From Paragyromitra xinjiangensis (lineage: Eukaryota; Ascomycota; Pezizomycetes; Pezizales; Discinaceae), in NCBI GenBank assembly GCA_038503065.1, contig JBCAMK010000001.1, positions 3,100,001 through 3,164,000 of the forward strand: 64,000 nt of DNA, written 5' to 3'. The notes beneath the pieces are model-generated. The model saw nothing but the letters and a program-made list of their open reading frames with translations, did not search any database and was not told the DNA's origin. Below, in pieces: positions 23,357-36,800 of the stretch (position 1 is its first letter; every line of letters begins with the position of its first letter). The position numbers and the translations under genes are program-made.

Positions 23357-26300
23357 CGCGTTAATCAATATTGCTCCTGGTTATGAGTTAAGGGGATCAG
23401 AAGAAATTTCCACTCTTATCCTCACCGGCAGGCCGCGATACAGCTTATCATGAGCTTATGAATAATTCCTGGGCATAGGAGATTTAGTGATGGTGGCTAC
23501 ATGAGTACATAGCTAGTGACCTCAGAGCCGTTAATTGCAGCTGTTTCGCCGCAATTCGGTCGTATCTTGAAATCGGGCATCTGAAACCCATGGACATTGT
23601 AAATTGCACCACCCCACGTCCCGGTTCCAATCTTTATCTGACGCAGGCTTGATAACGGTGTATTTTTCCATGGCTACCGAAAAATACGGATAACAAATAG
23701 TACCTCCAAGTCTGAGCAGTGCTACCAGCCTCTCATTGATATACCTGTATATCCCACCTCTCTGATTGCCCTCCTTCTACTTTGGATTTCCCACTAGATT
23801 TTTTTGCTTTTGAGAGTTTTTCTTTTCTTGTATTCTCCTGGCCTCTCAAAGCTCCTCCTTGATCCATCCTTTCCTAGGTCGGGCTCCTTATATTTTCTCC
23901 CGAGCTTCGTGTTTTATTATGCACTTATAACCCTCGAGTACGCTGGTGGTTGACAGCCTGTCTTTCTGCGGTTAAACGGAAGTTTTCTTCTTTCTCCAGC
24001 CGTCTTAGTTAGAGCTTCGGAGGAACTCCTGCTCCTCAACAACTAGTCAAATCGTGCAGGGAGGCAATGCTCTGGCATGCTACTCCAAAGCAGGAAGCAA
24101 ATACCTCAGGCTTCTTACGCATCCTACGGTACAATCCCATCTAGTGCCTGGATCCTTCAGGTTGATCTTGGGGCGAACCATAAAGGGTGGATTTTCTAGG
24201 CCCAAAACTTAGCATTTTGTTGGGTATTGCTGGTAACACTGTCTAGGTTGCGGGAATATGGGTTGTGGCGGTGAAAGCGGCTGTGCAAAATAATGCCTCG
24301 AATTTCACAAGCACAACCGCAAGAAATCCTAGTTCCTACGTGTGCCTAGATATCTACTCTACTATGTATGCTTCAACTTCATGCTCGTATTGGTCGTTTA
24401 GGAGGGCATACTTACCGGTATTTCACTCACAGACTGAGCATGTGCGCTTCCACACCTATTCATGATCGCCCGCGCGCCCCGAGTATAGTACCTGCACTGC
24501 ACTGAAAATCCAGGCGTTAGCAATTTTGGGATTCTCGGAAGCCGTCGGGACCAGCTTTTGCAAGCCTCTGGAATTGGTGGAGAAACGATCACCCTCAGCT
24601 TCTCGATCCAAATGGTCTTCCTGCAACAAGGCCCACGTTACAAAACCTGTCATGCTCACTTTCAAGATCTGACCGAATAATGCGAATTAAGTTTGGTAAG
24701 ATAGGATGCCGGTTTTCCTTCTAAAACTTCCGTCTCTAGTACCATACAACTGAGTTGTATTACCAAAAATAGTCCTCTACAGGTTCAAATCCTGTTATTT
24801 GAAAGGCCACATTCGGAATCTCCAGGAGATTTCCTTGGATTAGGGTTACTCTAATTGGAATGCAAGCCACACGGCTACTACGTATACTTATCACACTTCA
24901 CAGATAATTATGATCCGCTTCGGCGGCCCACCGAAGTCGACTAGACTTCATACTATCCATCATAAATCTCTCATACTGCCTTTTCTATGAAAGTTTAGGA
25001 ATCATGAGTTCAAGTAGGTACTCAGTTCGCTCAGAGCGGATGCACAACCCAGCTAATACTCCTTCAGATCTACGGTGTTACCGCAGGGCCTTGCAGTATA
25101 GTATAGTATCTACTAAACTTTCGAACCTGTGATCTACCTGGTTTCGGGGCACTTCATCCGGCGATTGCCTCTTTCGCCTTGGCGGCTCCTCACCCCACAG
25201 TGTTCCTACAAGATTCTTGTGCAACCAACACATCAAAGCTCCGGACGTCCTTTTCGAAATCAGCGGGGTCAGGCAGCTTTAAAACTTTTAGATTCTGGCT
25301 TTCGGAGTCATCCCATCATGCCGTGGTTTCGCAAACGCTCAGGATAAGGAGCTCTTGCAAATTCGGGCTCACCCGGCTTATAGCCACTAAAATTACTGGG
25401 CACCGGTCAGCACTACCTAGGCCTTAACAACGTAGATCCCCGAAGGACTCAGATACAAGGCTAGGCATATCTTGTTTTCCAGCTTGCTAAAGTCATCTAC
25501 TTTACCCCAATACAACTAAAATAGTTAATGATGAATGACGAAAGAATAGGCACTGAAGCTAGCAAAAGCCTTCCCTTACACAAAGTAAAGATCTTCAAAA
25601 AAAAAAAAGTAAAAAAAGACGGTTTGGACCTCACCTGCAGAAGAAACGATAATCCCGAAAATACACCCTAGAAGTTCTCGCCAGCAGCGAGAGGGTCTGA
25701 AACCATTGATAAGACGATAAAAAGAAAGGTGATAGAAATGTGGGGTGTGGGGGATATGAGACATTGTAAGTTTAACTAGACACATATAAAACTCCGCCTT
25801 ATATAAGAACAAAAACGGATCGCTAACTGGCTAGGTGCAACCAGAGTATGATTTTCGGCAAGCAAAAGCAAAATATCAAAACCCCACGGCTGGAATAATC
25901 CCCGAAAAGAACAAAAACAAAAGAACGTGCTATGCATAAAAATCAACATATTTTTCCTTTTCTTCAAACTATGCGCATTTCATGACTACATGTACTGCTT
26001 GGATAAGTGGTTTGCCGCCGGGGGCTCGGAACAGCTCAGGACAGGGTATATATACACAATGGATTGACACCTGACCTTTGGTCTAAGGCTATCATGTTCC
26101 GTTGGCCCTAAGTGCTAATGCCTACTCATAGTTTTTTGCGGTATGTGGGTTTAGTCCTGTTCACAAACATCGGCGGCTTGCAAGCATGATTTTTGTCTGC
26201 AATAACCTTCGTCGCGGCCCGCCCCGCCTGTACCAATCCATCTGAAATACTAGTCAGTCGCTTCTCGCCATAGGTTCTTAGTCTTACTATAGTATTCCCC

Positions 26301-28049
26301 TGCTCAGGGAGCATCAGGGCTTTTAGCGCCTGTCGAGCTGCTGGGCGGGAAATACTGTGGCTGTGTCTCACCTCTAGCATAATATACCAACAGTTATAGG
26401 CTTACACGTTCCAAGGCCCTAGGCCTGTGTCCCTTCGTCTGTAAGAAATCAAGGACTATATTCGGTCGCTTAACATTCAATAATCCGAACAACCACTGTC
26501 TCGTGGTATTTTACAAATTAACGGCGGTATATTTCCTGCCGGACGATACCTTTGCAGCAACAGCGGTAGTGTTAGTGGATGTTGAGCATTCCCTAAACGA
26601 AAACTTGTGATAAAAATTGAGGACGCCGGTAACGTCCTTGATTGAGGTTTTACAGACCATGGAATACGTTATTAGTTACTCCTTTTCTGCTACCCGCTAC
26701 CCGGTTTTATCAGCTACCTCAATCCCCCGGGTCCCCGCGTTGGATAAAGCATACTAAAATTACGAGCTGCTGTGCATATTAAAAGGAACATTGATGATAG
26801 AAAGTACTAATCAAAACGGACAACTCCTTAGCTATAGCTTAAAACGGATGAAAATAATTAGGCTGGGCCCGGGTGCCTAACGAGAATAGCTATAGTTAGC
26901 ACCAACGCGGGTTTTTGGAAATATAGTTTTTTTAAGGAGGCTCTGGGCAGGGGGATAGAATAGTGGATTTAGGAATGAATTTGAGGAATTTGATGATAGC
27001 TGTTAGTTCACTTATATGTGGAGGTTTTTAAATCGCCAGTTGCAATTAGGTAACGAGCAATTACAACCGACACGAGGCCGATATCCCCCAAACCCCAACA
27101 TGGGCTAGTACTATCAATATTAAGCTTCCTAACAGAGCTTGATGTAATCGCTTCCTATTGTCTAAAGGTCACCTAACTTGCTTGTGACTTCAACTTGCAA
27201 GCTAGGTAAATCGAGTGATATATTATGGCGTAGATACGAACCGAATTGTCTTTCATTATATAATTAAGCATATAAATTTTGACCTATAGCACTCCTGCAT
27301 GCGGGTTAGGGAAAGGATATGTTTTGGACAAGACTCTGGTCCTTATTAATATTAAAAAAAACCGAGACGAAAACCATGGCCGCCACCGCTCACTCAAGCA
27401 TTGCCTTGCGAATATCCCGTGCTACCCAGATCCGCCTTAAAACTGTTCAAGGTTTTCTGTAAGATACATATAATTTCGGTTTCAGTCTCTCGGGGGATTT
27501 CCCCTAATGCCGGCCGTCCTCGTCTTAAAGGAAGACTAAATATACCTAAACCAATCAATATATATATAACACCATAAACCAGACAGTTGCATCTTCACAA
27601 CGAGAAAAAAACTACAGATAAATATCTGGCAGAGACGTGGGTACAAGTTTAAAAATAATCCTTTGAACAATTTGGGAATGGATGAAAAACGGTTTCCTTG
27701 TGATTTCACTCGTTTAATCAATAGGGCCCGGCCCCTGCCCCAGGGAAATTGGCCATGGCAGTCATCTCACCGAAAAGAGAGAATAAAAAAACATAGAGAA
27801 TATTTATTCATATTTGGTACCTAAATCGCAGACCATAACGAGATATGACCACAGGCATAGCAAAGAATATCAAAAAAATATGAAACCGCGTTCGAACAGG
27901 TACATAGGTTTCTACAGGAAAAGGAGTAAGCACTCTTCTTTGACCAGGCCTCAATCATACTTGCATTTGAAACAAGTCACTTGCCGCTTCATATATCGTT
28001 TACGATCTTATCCCTCGTCGTAGCCCATCAAGCGCCTGCCTACGTATAC
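23357..28049. other. Gene-poor region, 4.7 kb
   Basis: No gene is recognisable on either strand. Open frames are short, overlap each other and carry no family motif. The stretch holds one TACATGTA palindrome (25987-25994) and A-rich tracts around 25597. A T-arm-like 17-mer with a B-box (24779-24796) lacks a full cloverleaf. Old decayed transposon DNA is likely, but I cannot name an element. Confidence 0.5.
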
Positions 28050-29078
28050 CTACCCAGTACAGACATTAAGTAGATAGCTAGGACTAGATGCCAATAGCCC
28101 ATCTGCGATCTTCTCTACAACTTCCCTTTCCACCAACTCCTCTCGCCAGCGTCTCACCCTTGGTGACCAAAATTTTGAATCTTCCGTCTCAAGCGAGTCT
28201 GCATACCATGCCCCTGCCAGACCGCCATATACCGCAGCCACGGTATCAGCATCATCACCCAAATTAACTACCCTGATGGCACCTTCTTCAAACGTTTCCG
28301 TGTTGAAGAAGCACCAAAGCGCTGCCTGGAGTGTATGGAGGACAAAGCCCGACGAATCGATTTGTGTGATAGGTTTTGCCGTGAATGCGGAGGTAGGGCC
28401 AATAGCGTCACGGAGAGTGATATCGTTGAAGTTGTATTCGTAAAGAATCTCCAAAAGATATTTCTTCGATATCGTCTTCCTCTCTTGGCAACACTGAAGG
28501 ACCGTTGAAACAAGAAATACATAGATAGCACAAGCCTCTTGACACATTAGGTGCGGATGGCTTACGAGACTGCTTTTCATGGCAACCTTCATCGCTTTCT
28601 CTAGACTTTCCCAAAATGCCAAAGCTACGGGCAATACCCTCATGAGAGAACCGTTCCCGCATGAAAACTCACCCGATAGCTCCTTTTTTACCCTCTCTAA
28701 CGCTCTTGTCGGCTTCTCCTCCCAGAATCCCAATGCAGCCCTCGTAGCCATACCAATGTCAAAGCATCTGCCAACCGCTGAAAGGTAGCCATCGCGCCAC
28801 CAGCGGACATATAGCTCAGCCTGACTCGCTTCACTGGGGACCTCGCCCTTGCTGTTGATAATTGCTTCGCTGAGACATAATGCCATGCTCGTGTCATCGG
28901 TCCAGGTACCTGGGGCAAGGTTGAAATTGCTGTTCCGGATCATCTCTGTCACAAGTGGGAAAGTACCGCGTTTGTGGAACTCTGCTGGGCCGCCGAGAGC
29001 ATCACAAATCGCGAGTGAGAGGAGGGAGGTTCTGATCTTAACAGATACAGTTGCCCGGGTGAGGAATTGGCTTTCCAT
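28050..29078 (-). CDS. ADP-ribosylglycohydrolase (DraG/ARH) family protein
   Basis: Family enzymes remove ADP-ribose from proteins or other ADP-ribosylated substrates using two metal ions. The family signatures are present: AICDALGGPAEF near the N-terminus, PGTWTDDTSMALCLSEAI (the metal-binding TDD), FSCGNGSLMRVLPVAL, and the late VVNLGDDADTVAAVYGGLAG, whose acidic pair completes the metal site. The protein is 342 residues from one exon, so it is intronless unlike most neighbours. I chose the Met at 29078 because the frame above it lacks homology. The intronless state might hint at bacterial origin, as DraG-like genes are common in bacteria, but this is inference. The substrate is unknown. 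Confidence 0.9.
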   Translation of the reverse strand: MESQFLTRATVSVKIRTSLLSLAICDALGGPAEFHKRGTFPLVTEMIRNSNFNLAPGTWTDDTSMALCLSEAIINSKGEVPSEASQAELYVRWWRDGYLSAVGRCFDIGMATRAALGFWEEKPTRALERVKKELSGEFSCGNGSLMRVLPVALAFWESLEKAMKVAMKSSLVSHPHLMCQEACAIYVFLVSTVLQCCQERKTISKKYLLEILYEYNFNDITLRDAIGPTSAFTAKPITQIDSSGFVLHTLQAALWCFFNTETFEEGAIRVVNLGDDADTVAAVYGGLAGAWYADSLETEDSKFWSPRVRRWREELVEREVVEKIADGLLASSPSYLLNVCTG

Positions 29079-30863
29079 TGTGTATATTATTTCCGTTACT
29101 CGATAGGCTTTTGCTGATTTAGTTCTTATGTTAACGCGTATACGTAAAGTTACTGGAAAATTAGAGGATATATATATGGTAATACACAAGCTAAGCCAAC
29201 CCCACCTTGGCCCAGCCATTTCCAACTTGACTCATGATATATTCGGGTTACACAAAATTTTACGTCGTTATCAGCCTCATGCTATAAAAATGCTTGGTAC
29301 AGTGAAAACCGGTCATATGGCGGATCCGGTGTGTGGCGGACAGGGGTGCTTTTAGCAAAGGGACACAATATTCCCGAGCCGCACCGCCAGCGGATATTGT
29401 GTCCCTCAACCAAAAAAATACCCCTGTCCGCCACACACCGGATCCGCCATATGACCGGTTTTCACTGTACTCGCTTGTTGACCAACCAAGTCCCCTAGCT
29501 TTTGTTCGTGCAGCAACCTAAAAGTGGGGTTAGAGGCCATGAATGCCAGAGCCAAGGAAATTATCTGCTTGCTCTAAAGAGGTGCACTAAACAAAACAAA
29601 GGGTTATGGAGCGGAAAAAAGATCACTCTCGGTCTTTTATCAACTATCAACAGGTCTAACATGGTCTAACAAGCCTAAAACCAAGGTTGGGGTCCGAGTG
29701 ATATAGGATCAGAGTCTGCCCACGTGTGCTGGGACAAAAAAGGAGCCAAAACCAAGCTCGATTGCTGAAGGTTTCTTTGCTAATGGCATGTGATTCCCCT
29801 AGGGCAATACACCCTATCGCGGTGCTACGGTATCATTTTCGATTCCTGCAGATCATGAGCATCAAGGAAGATGCCTAAATGTTTGTAGGGCCGTGGTGGA
29901 GGATTTGAATTTATGGTCCTTCAAAAAAATAACGGAGCTACAAAAATTGGTTCTAGATGTTGTAGGCTATGACCGTAGCTCGCTACTGCTGTCAGACATT
30001 CCCTATCGCCCTCGGAAAACTAAAGTACTTTATGCTAGGAAGGCATAGGTAGGGCAGCCTTTGTTACTTGCAAACCCTAAATTACTGCATCCCGCCCGGG
30101 GTGCAACAACGCCCCAAATTTCGTAGCGTATAGGCCATAGGATAGCAATCACTTATATACTAGCACGAACTAGGACTGACCAAGGCTGTAGACTAAGAAA
30201 CCAACATGTGAATGCGAATCAGAGCTCGAGGCTTAGGGGTTTAACTTCCTCTTCTCCTAGGTACTGTGGTCTTCACGGAGAGAACTCCTACACCTGGGGC
30301 TTTGCGAACGGTGATTGTGTTCACGTTAGTGACCCGGAGAGATACATAGAAGAATCGCAAGATGATCATTCTTTTTAATCCACTCATGATCTGCCCATGA
30401 TGAATGATATTAACATACAGACGTACAGCAGTTTAGAAAGATGAAACCCTAGCCTGAATTCCTAAAGTGATAAGTGACAACCCTGTACAATTATATGGTA
30501 AAAAAAATGCACCCGTCACACAAAACTTCTAGCTGTACAACCTTAATAAAATCGACCCTATGTTTCACGATGATACGAAAAAAAACATCCTTATTGTCAA
30601 GAAAAGGAAGGAAGAAAGCAAAAGAAACTAGAACCCGTTCGCAGTAAGTATGCTGAGTGGACAGAGAACATGCATAAATCCTGGGCGCTAATCCACAAAT
30701 AAGCGACAAAATTAAAAGAAAAACAACTAGAAAACCCTATTAAAGAATACTGCGCTTATCCGTCAATCCTTCCCCAACCCAACCTACTAGCAAGAAAAAA
30801 AGTGAAAAAACCAAGAACAAAAGAACACCCATTCTCCAAAAGAAATATCTATAATCTCAATCC
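29079..30863. other. Intergenic region with a hairpin MITE
   Basis: The upstream region of the ADP-ribosylglycohydrolase contains the inverted-repeat element at 29298-29469. The rest, up to the 3' end of the acidic-protein gene, has no recognisable gene. The short open frame at 30491-30709 is not supported. Confidence 0.6.
29298..29469. mobile_element. MITE-like foldback element with 50-bp perfect terminal inverted repeats
   Basis: The left end reads TACAGTGAAAACCGGTCATA and the right end is its exact reverse complement. The arms match perfectly for 50 bp, then imperfectly, then again in GGGACACAATAT, leaving a loop of about 20 nt near 29372-29392. The outermost TA on both sides may be the target duplication of a Tc1/mariner or pogo-type element with CAGTG termini. 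It has no coding capacity. Superfamily assignment is inference from the terminus and TA flank. Confidence 0.85.
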
Positions 30864-33800
30864 TCATGCAGCCTTCTTCCTCGTGCTTGCTCTCGTCGGC
30901 TTCTTTACAGTTGCCTCTACTTCAGCCTCCTTGATAGCACTCAATGGTTCGATCGGTTGCTTGCGCAGTCTCTTATTTGTTGGAGTGGCTGGGACGTTTT
31001 CCCGCTTTGTTGTATCAGTCTCAGCTTTCTTTCCTCTGGTACTTCTACGGACACCCCTACCACTCCGGTCTGTGTCATCTGCGGAAAACTCGGTAGACTC
31101 ATGGTGGTTAACAGCCACTACCTCAGGTTCAGCGGAGGTTTCTTTGGTGGGGGATGTTTTAGTTGAGGATCCCTTCTTTGCCTTTGACTTGGCGGATATT
31201 TTCGATTCGACCGGGACAGACGGTTCAACAGAAACAGAACGCCCTCTCCTTGACCCCGGCCTAACAGGTGAAGGCTCAGCGTTCTCGGGTTCAGCACTCT
31301 CCTGCTCATTATTCCCGGACATGACAATGTCGGGCTCGGCTGAAGGCTCTTTAATAGAAGACGCCTTTTTAGCCCTTGTTTTTGCTTTCGGCTTAACAGC
31401 GGCTTTCATTTCGTTCTCAGACTCGATATTCTCAGGCACGGCAATCTCAGGCTCGATAGAGGGTTCTTTGACCGAAGATGTTTTTTGGGCTCTTGGTTTA
31501 GCCTTTGACTTAGCTGCAGCCTTTGCTTCAACCGGAATGGAGGGCTCAACGGATGCAGACCGTCCTCTCCTTTGCCTTTTAGTAGCAGCAGGTCCACCAT
31601 CCTTGAGATTGGGTTCAGTTTCAGCATTTTCTGGCTCAGCTGAGGGTTCATTGATGGAGGCTGCCTTTTTGGTCCTTGATTTGGGACCCGCTCTCGCTTT
31701 TGGCTCAGCTGCCGGTTCAATTGTTGGTTCGGCGGATGTTTCGCGTGCTCTCTTCCTTGTCATTCTTCTCGGAGGCGAAATGGTTTCGATGACTTTCCCA
31801 TCTCTCAATTCCTTCCCAAGCGACACCCCAGCTTCCTCAGGTTGGATCGCGGGCACGATACTGCCATCTATCAACTGGACAGTCTGCTCTGGGGGAATGT
31901 CAGGATCGAGCGCAGTAGCAACGGCAGTCTCAATGATCCTAAGCTCTTCCTCTAGCTTCTCATCTTCGAGATATAAATCTTCGGGGTTTTTTGTCTCTTT
32001 GTTAGGGGTAGGCGTTCTAGCGCTTCCTGGTGAGGCCCGGGTGCTACGAGTAGTACGACGCCTTTTAGCTTTGGGTTCCTCGGTTTTTCCATCTGCCTCT
32101 GGTTCACTAGATTCCTTAGGGGAAACATACTTCAGTTCTGACGCATCAGACTTTCGTTTCCTTCCACCGCGGCCCTTAGTACGTCGCTTCTTTTTGGAAT
32201 GGGATGGAGCGGGAGGCACATCGTTATCGGTGATCTCCTGATCAGGCTTCTCCTCAGCAGCATCGTCGAGCCGGGCTCCGGTCTGGGGTTTGGGCGGAGA
32301 AGATGCGCGTCTCTTTCGCTTTAGTCTGGGCTCAACCATTGGTGGAGTAGTCGGCTGCCCAACTTCAGAGGTCGGAGTAGATTCTCCCATTTTGTCATTC
32401 TCGACGTTAACGTTGATAAGCCCGACAGCCTTATCTAGCGCTTCACCCTCAACCTCGAGAGGTTGTTTAGCTTCTTCGGTAAGTTCATCCCCTTCCTCAG
32501 CAGGCTCATTTTCTTCAACTTCACTGTCGTTCGCAAGGCCCAAATCCACCATCACCATAGCCTCATCTTCATCGCCCGACCCCTCAATACTCGAATCAGC
32601 CGCGTCTTCCACATCAGCCTCAGCGCCAACTTCTGGAATAATCTCAGTCGATTTTTCCACCAGTTTAGCTAGCTCGTCTCCTCTTGCCGCCTCCTCCTCC
32701 TTGTCATTAACTACCTCTTCCACCTCATCTCCCGTCATCTCTCCACCCATTAACTGCTGTTCTACCGCCTTTTCCGCCATCTCTTCTACTCTCGCCTCTT
32801 CAACTACCTTTTCTTCGTCAACAGGAGCTTCTTCATCCACTGCCCCTTCTTCTTCCATCTCATCGTTATCTCCATCGTCACTCTCACTATCACTCGTACT
32901 CTCCCCATCGCCTCCCTCCATCGTAATGGTAATTTTACTATAACTCTCACGCCTCTCGCCAACCTGCCATTCAATAACTTGCTCTTCCACTGTATTCTCC
33001 CTGAATAGCTCCCTAATCATCGAATTACGGTCATCAACGGAGTCCGGACGTAACGAGTGTGACGTTTCGTCATCTTCATCTATATCGTTTATATCGTCCC
33101 GTTCGATGATAATCACACCTTCAGAGGGGAGAAAAAAAACCTCGGGCTCTTCAACAGCAGTAAGCATAGTTTCGTCTGCTTCGCCGTCTGATCCGGCCTC
33201 TTGTTCAACTTCGGGCTTAGACTTGACTTTCGACTCCTCCATTAACACAGCCGATCCCTCCACCGAAAAAACAGGCTCCACTCGTTCCTCGTCGATAGAT
33301 TCGAGCTGCGTTTCTTCTCGTTCGGGTTGTCCCTCATCCAACGAACTAGAAGTGATAGCAGGCTCCTTGCTAGAAATGGGCAACGCTGGATCAACAGGAG
33401 TCTGATTTTCAGCCTGCGCGAGCTCTGGGTAAACAACATTTTCCTCAACTTCTCTCCCTACTTCCTTATCCTCAGGTACATGTTCTTCGCCACCTATAAC
33501 TGTAGAAAGCTCCGGATCGATTGGTGTCTGGTCCCCGAAACTAGGACTCTTATAGAGCTCTGCATCAGCCTTATCCTTATGTAAACCCTTCAGTGTCATT
33601 TCGGGTTGAGGATGAAAATGGAAGGACACAAGGGGCTCGTCGGTTGGCGTAGGGGTGATCTCGCGGGGGGGCTCATCAGGTTGAACCTTGCCCTCGCCGT
33701 CCTTTTGACCATCTTGTCCAAGTTCAGGATACATAACCTCCTCATTCTCCTTTTCAATCTCTTCATCCCCCTTATTCTCTTCCGTTATTTCATCCTTATC

Positions 33801-36800
33801 CTCAGCTTCCAGCTTCGAGGGACTTTTAACAACAAGTCTTCCTGCTTCGAGCTTAAGACCCTTAGAGATTTCGTCATTACTCATAAATCTGTAGGGTGAT
33901 GACATATCAGCTGTTGGTTGTGGTCTATCATGGAAGTGGAAGAACGGTTCATATGACCCCTTTGCTGGAGTAAATACGACCTCGTTCGGGGCCTCGTTAG
34001 GTTTATTCTCATGCTCGTCATGAAAGTCGATGCCAATCTGTTCTTCCTCCTCGATCATGAGTTCGCCCTCAATTTCAGGCTGTCCCTTAACATAAGAGGC
34101 TGTAGCATCGACGAGCTGCGAGAGAGCTTCTTCGTACATGGATTCGTCTTCTGGCTCTACGTTGGTGACCGTGGGCATCTCGATGACCTCAATAGTTTTC
34201 TCGGCTCTGTGCTCCTCTTCGACAGCCTGGACCTTTTTCCCAGCCTTAGTTTCGGGTTTACCTCCCTCTACCTCAACCTTTGCGGCATTCCCAAGATCCT
34301 CCTCTCCGGTTTCCATGGTTCCATAGATCTCCTCTTTTGGCGAAGTAGCAAAATCTTCTTCTTCCTCTCCTTCTTCACCATCACCCTCAATCACCTCGAC
34401 ATCGACCTCGTCCCTTTTCGGCTTGCCAAGCAATTCACCCTTACTAAGGCTTCTCGTCCCATCCTCTAGGTTTTCTGCAAGCTCATGGAACTGGCCCTTG
34501 GCGCTTATCCATCCAATAACCATCTCGTCGGTATCAGCCCAAACATAACCATTCTCGTCACAAGCACCAATGTGCATCCCGTATCGATTATAGACATCCT
34601 CGCCATTTCTAATGATACCAGTCTCTTTCCCTTCAACGGGTGTTTCGTTAGAGTGATACTCATCAAACTCTTCGTACTCTTCAATTTCAGCAACAAGGGC
34701 GTCAGATCCCTCGCCGGGTTCGGCGTCGGTTGCATCATCATCAATGATTATGAGGCCGGCGGGGGAGCTAGCTGCGACTTCGGGCTCGGCAGCGGCAGAG
34801 GTAGGGGAGCGGGGCATTGGCTTTTGCCCTTGATTTTCGGCCTTGGCTACATGTTCCTCCCGGTTGGGTGAAACCGGGGTGGATTCCCTAGTTTGTCCCG
34901 GCGAACTCACAATGATCTCTGGGACACTTTCCTGATCCCGAGTCGGAAGGGAAGCAGGGCTCGGGGCCACTTCCATGACGGGCGTGAAAGAATTCTGTTG
35001 GCTCAGCCCACCAATGACAACTGTTGAGTCGAGGCTGCGGTCTACGTCTTCAACGGGTTTAGCCTTAGGCGCCCATAAGACACCTTCGACATCAGATTCG
35101 TCCTTCTCAGTCTCCTCTTCGGTGTAGTCTTCGCCTTCACCGGGCTGGATAAACTGCTCATCGACTCCATCCTGCTCCCCTTCGGGATCGGAGGAATCAG
35201 CCGCTGGTTCTTCCCCAAAATCCTCAATAGCTTCCTCAATTTCATCATCATCAATGAAATTCTTGGGTCCTGCAGCCGGGACAGAAACCTCTTCTTCTTC
35301 CTCTTCCTCCTCCTCCTCCTCCTCCTCATCTTCAAATTCACCAGTCTCTTCTTCGTCGTATTCTTCATCGTATTCGGCATATTCATCAAACTCGCCCTCT
35401 TCAGCTTCATCATTCATGTCATCATCTTCCTCATCTTCCCCAACGCCGGGGAGTTTACGGGGATGAGTAAAATCGAATTTTGGATGAGGACTTGCAAACC
35501 CAGGTTAGACACATTTTTCAGAAAAGTTCACACCCAAATTTCCAAGGAAGAACATACTTTGGAGTTTTAGCTTCTTCGGTCTCATCATCTGAGTCGATAG
35601 AAATAACATGCTGTTTCGGCTGTTCAACAACCTCCATACCATCGCTTTCCTCTTCGAACGACTCTTCGTGAGTATCGGGAACAGCTGCAGGAATAGAAGC
35701 GTAGGCAGCCGCAGAAGGCGGAATCGGTAATTGCTCCGGCGGAGCCCTCGTCCTTGTGACCGAGGGAGACGACATAACGACAGTCGAAGAAACTTGCACC
35801 GACTCGGTGACCATCTCAGTGACCATCGTAGCTGCATGAAATCCATTCGGAGTATAATCGGTAGTATCTGGAATGGTATCCTCGGTAACAAATGAAGGAT
35901 CGCCGTTGACACTACTATATTCCCATTCCCGATCAACCTCTTTGCCCTTTCCTTCCGAGCGGGTGTTGTGTAATTCGGCTTCGTGCACGCGTTGAAACAT
36001 ATCCTGGTCTATTCGCTCCCGCTCCATCTCTTCCCTAAATATCTCATCACGCTTGATCCGCTGTTCCTCTTCAATCCTCTTTCGAATAGCCTCTTTCTCA
36101 TTCGCCTTTCGCTCTTCATTCTTATCCTCGCGGTTTCCGATAAGTGCTTTCCTAGCCTTTTCAACAGCAGAGGCGAGAAAACTATTGATACCGTCGGCTT
36201 TAGCGACGATATTACTAGAGGCAGCGGTAGCCCTGGCAGTAAAAGACGCAATGCGTGATTCGTTATGAGGTGTGGCAGCAACGGAACTAGAGGCAGCACT
36301 AGGGGCGACACTAGGAGCGCGAGCAGGAGTCCGATTATGCGAATCAAGTGGGTTAAACTCAAATGCATTATAAGAGCGAGCATCTAGACGATTCCCGGAG
36401 AAGTGGAACATTTGGCCCGGAGCTTTCGGCGGAGCTTTCCTTTCCGATCTAAAGTTCGGATTGCGGTTTCTCTTCGGGGGAGCCGGGGTCGCAGAAACCG
36501 CAGCTGGAGCTGCTGCACGATTCGCTGTAAACCTCGCGTCACGAGCCATCCTACCCGCGGGGAACATAGATGATCCAGATTGCCTTTCAGGTGCTGGTTT
36601 TGGGGTTGGCTTCGGCGTTGGCCTTGACTGCGGCGAAGACGCGACTGAACGAGCGGTCGATGGGCGAGGACCAGTGACTCCGTTAGAAACAGACTTCTCT
36701 CGCAGCGATGCCATGTAACGTAGACTAGATTCAAGCTGTGGGTTCCGCCTAGCTGCTGCTCGTGCAGCGAAAGGGGATTGTAGAGGTTTTGGAGCAAAAG

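Noticed and set aside
24740..24830. tRNA-like T arm with a perfect B-box (GGTTCAAATCC)
   Set aside because: No matching acceptor, D or anticodon stems could be found upstream, so it is not a tRNA gene.
30802..32241. 479-codon open frame on the plus strand, antisense to the acidic-protein gene
   Set aside because: It mirrors the low-complexity, stop-poor codons of the minus-strand gene; its composition (Ser/Leu/Phe-rich) and lack of motifs fit a shadow frame. The same holds for 32290-32943 and 34011-34871.
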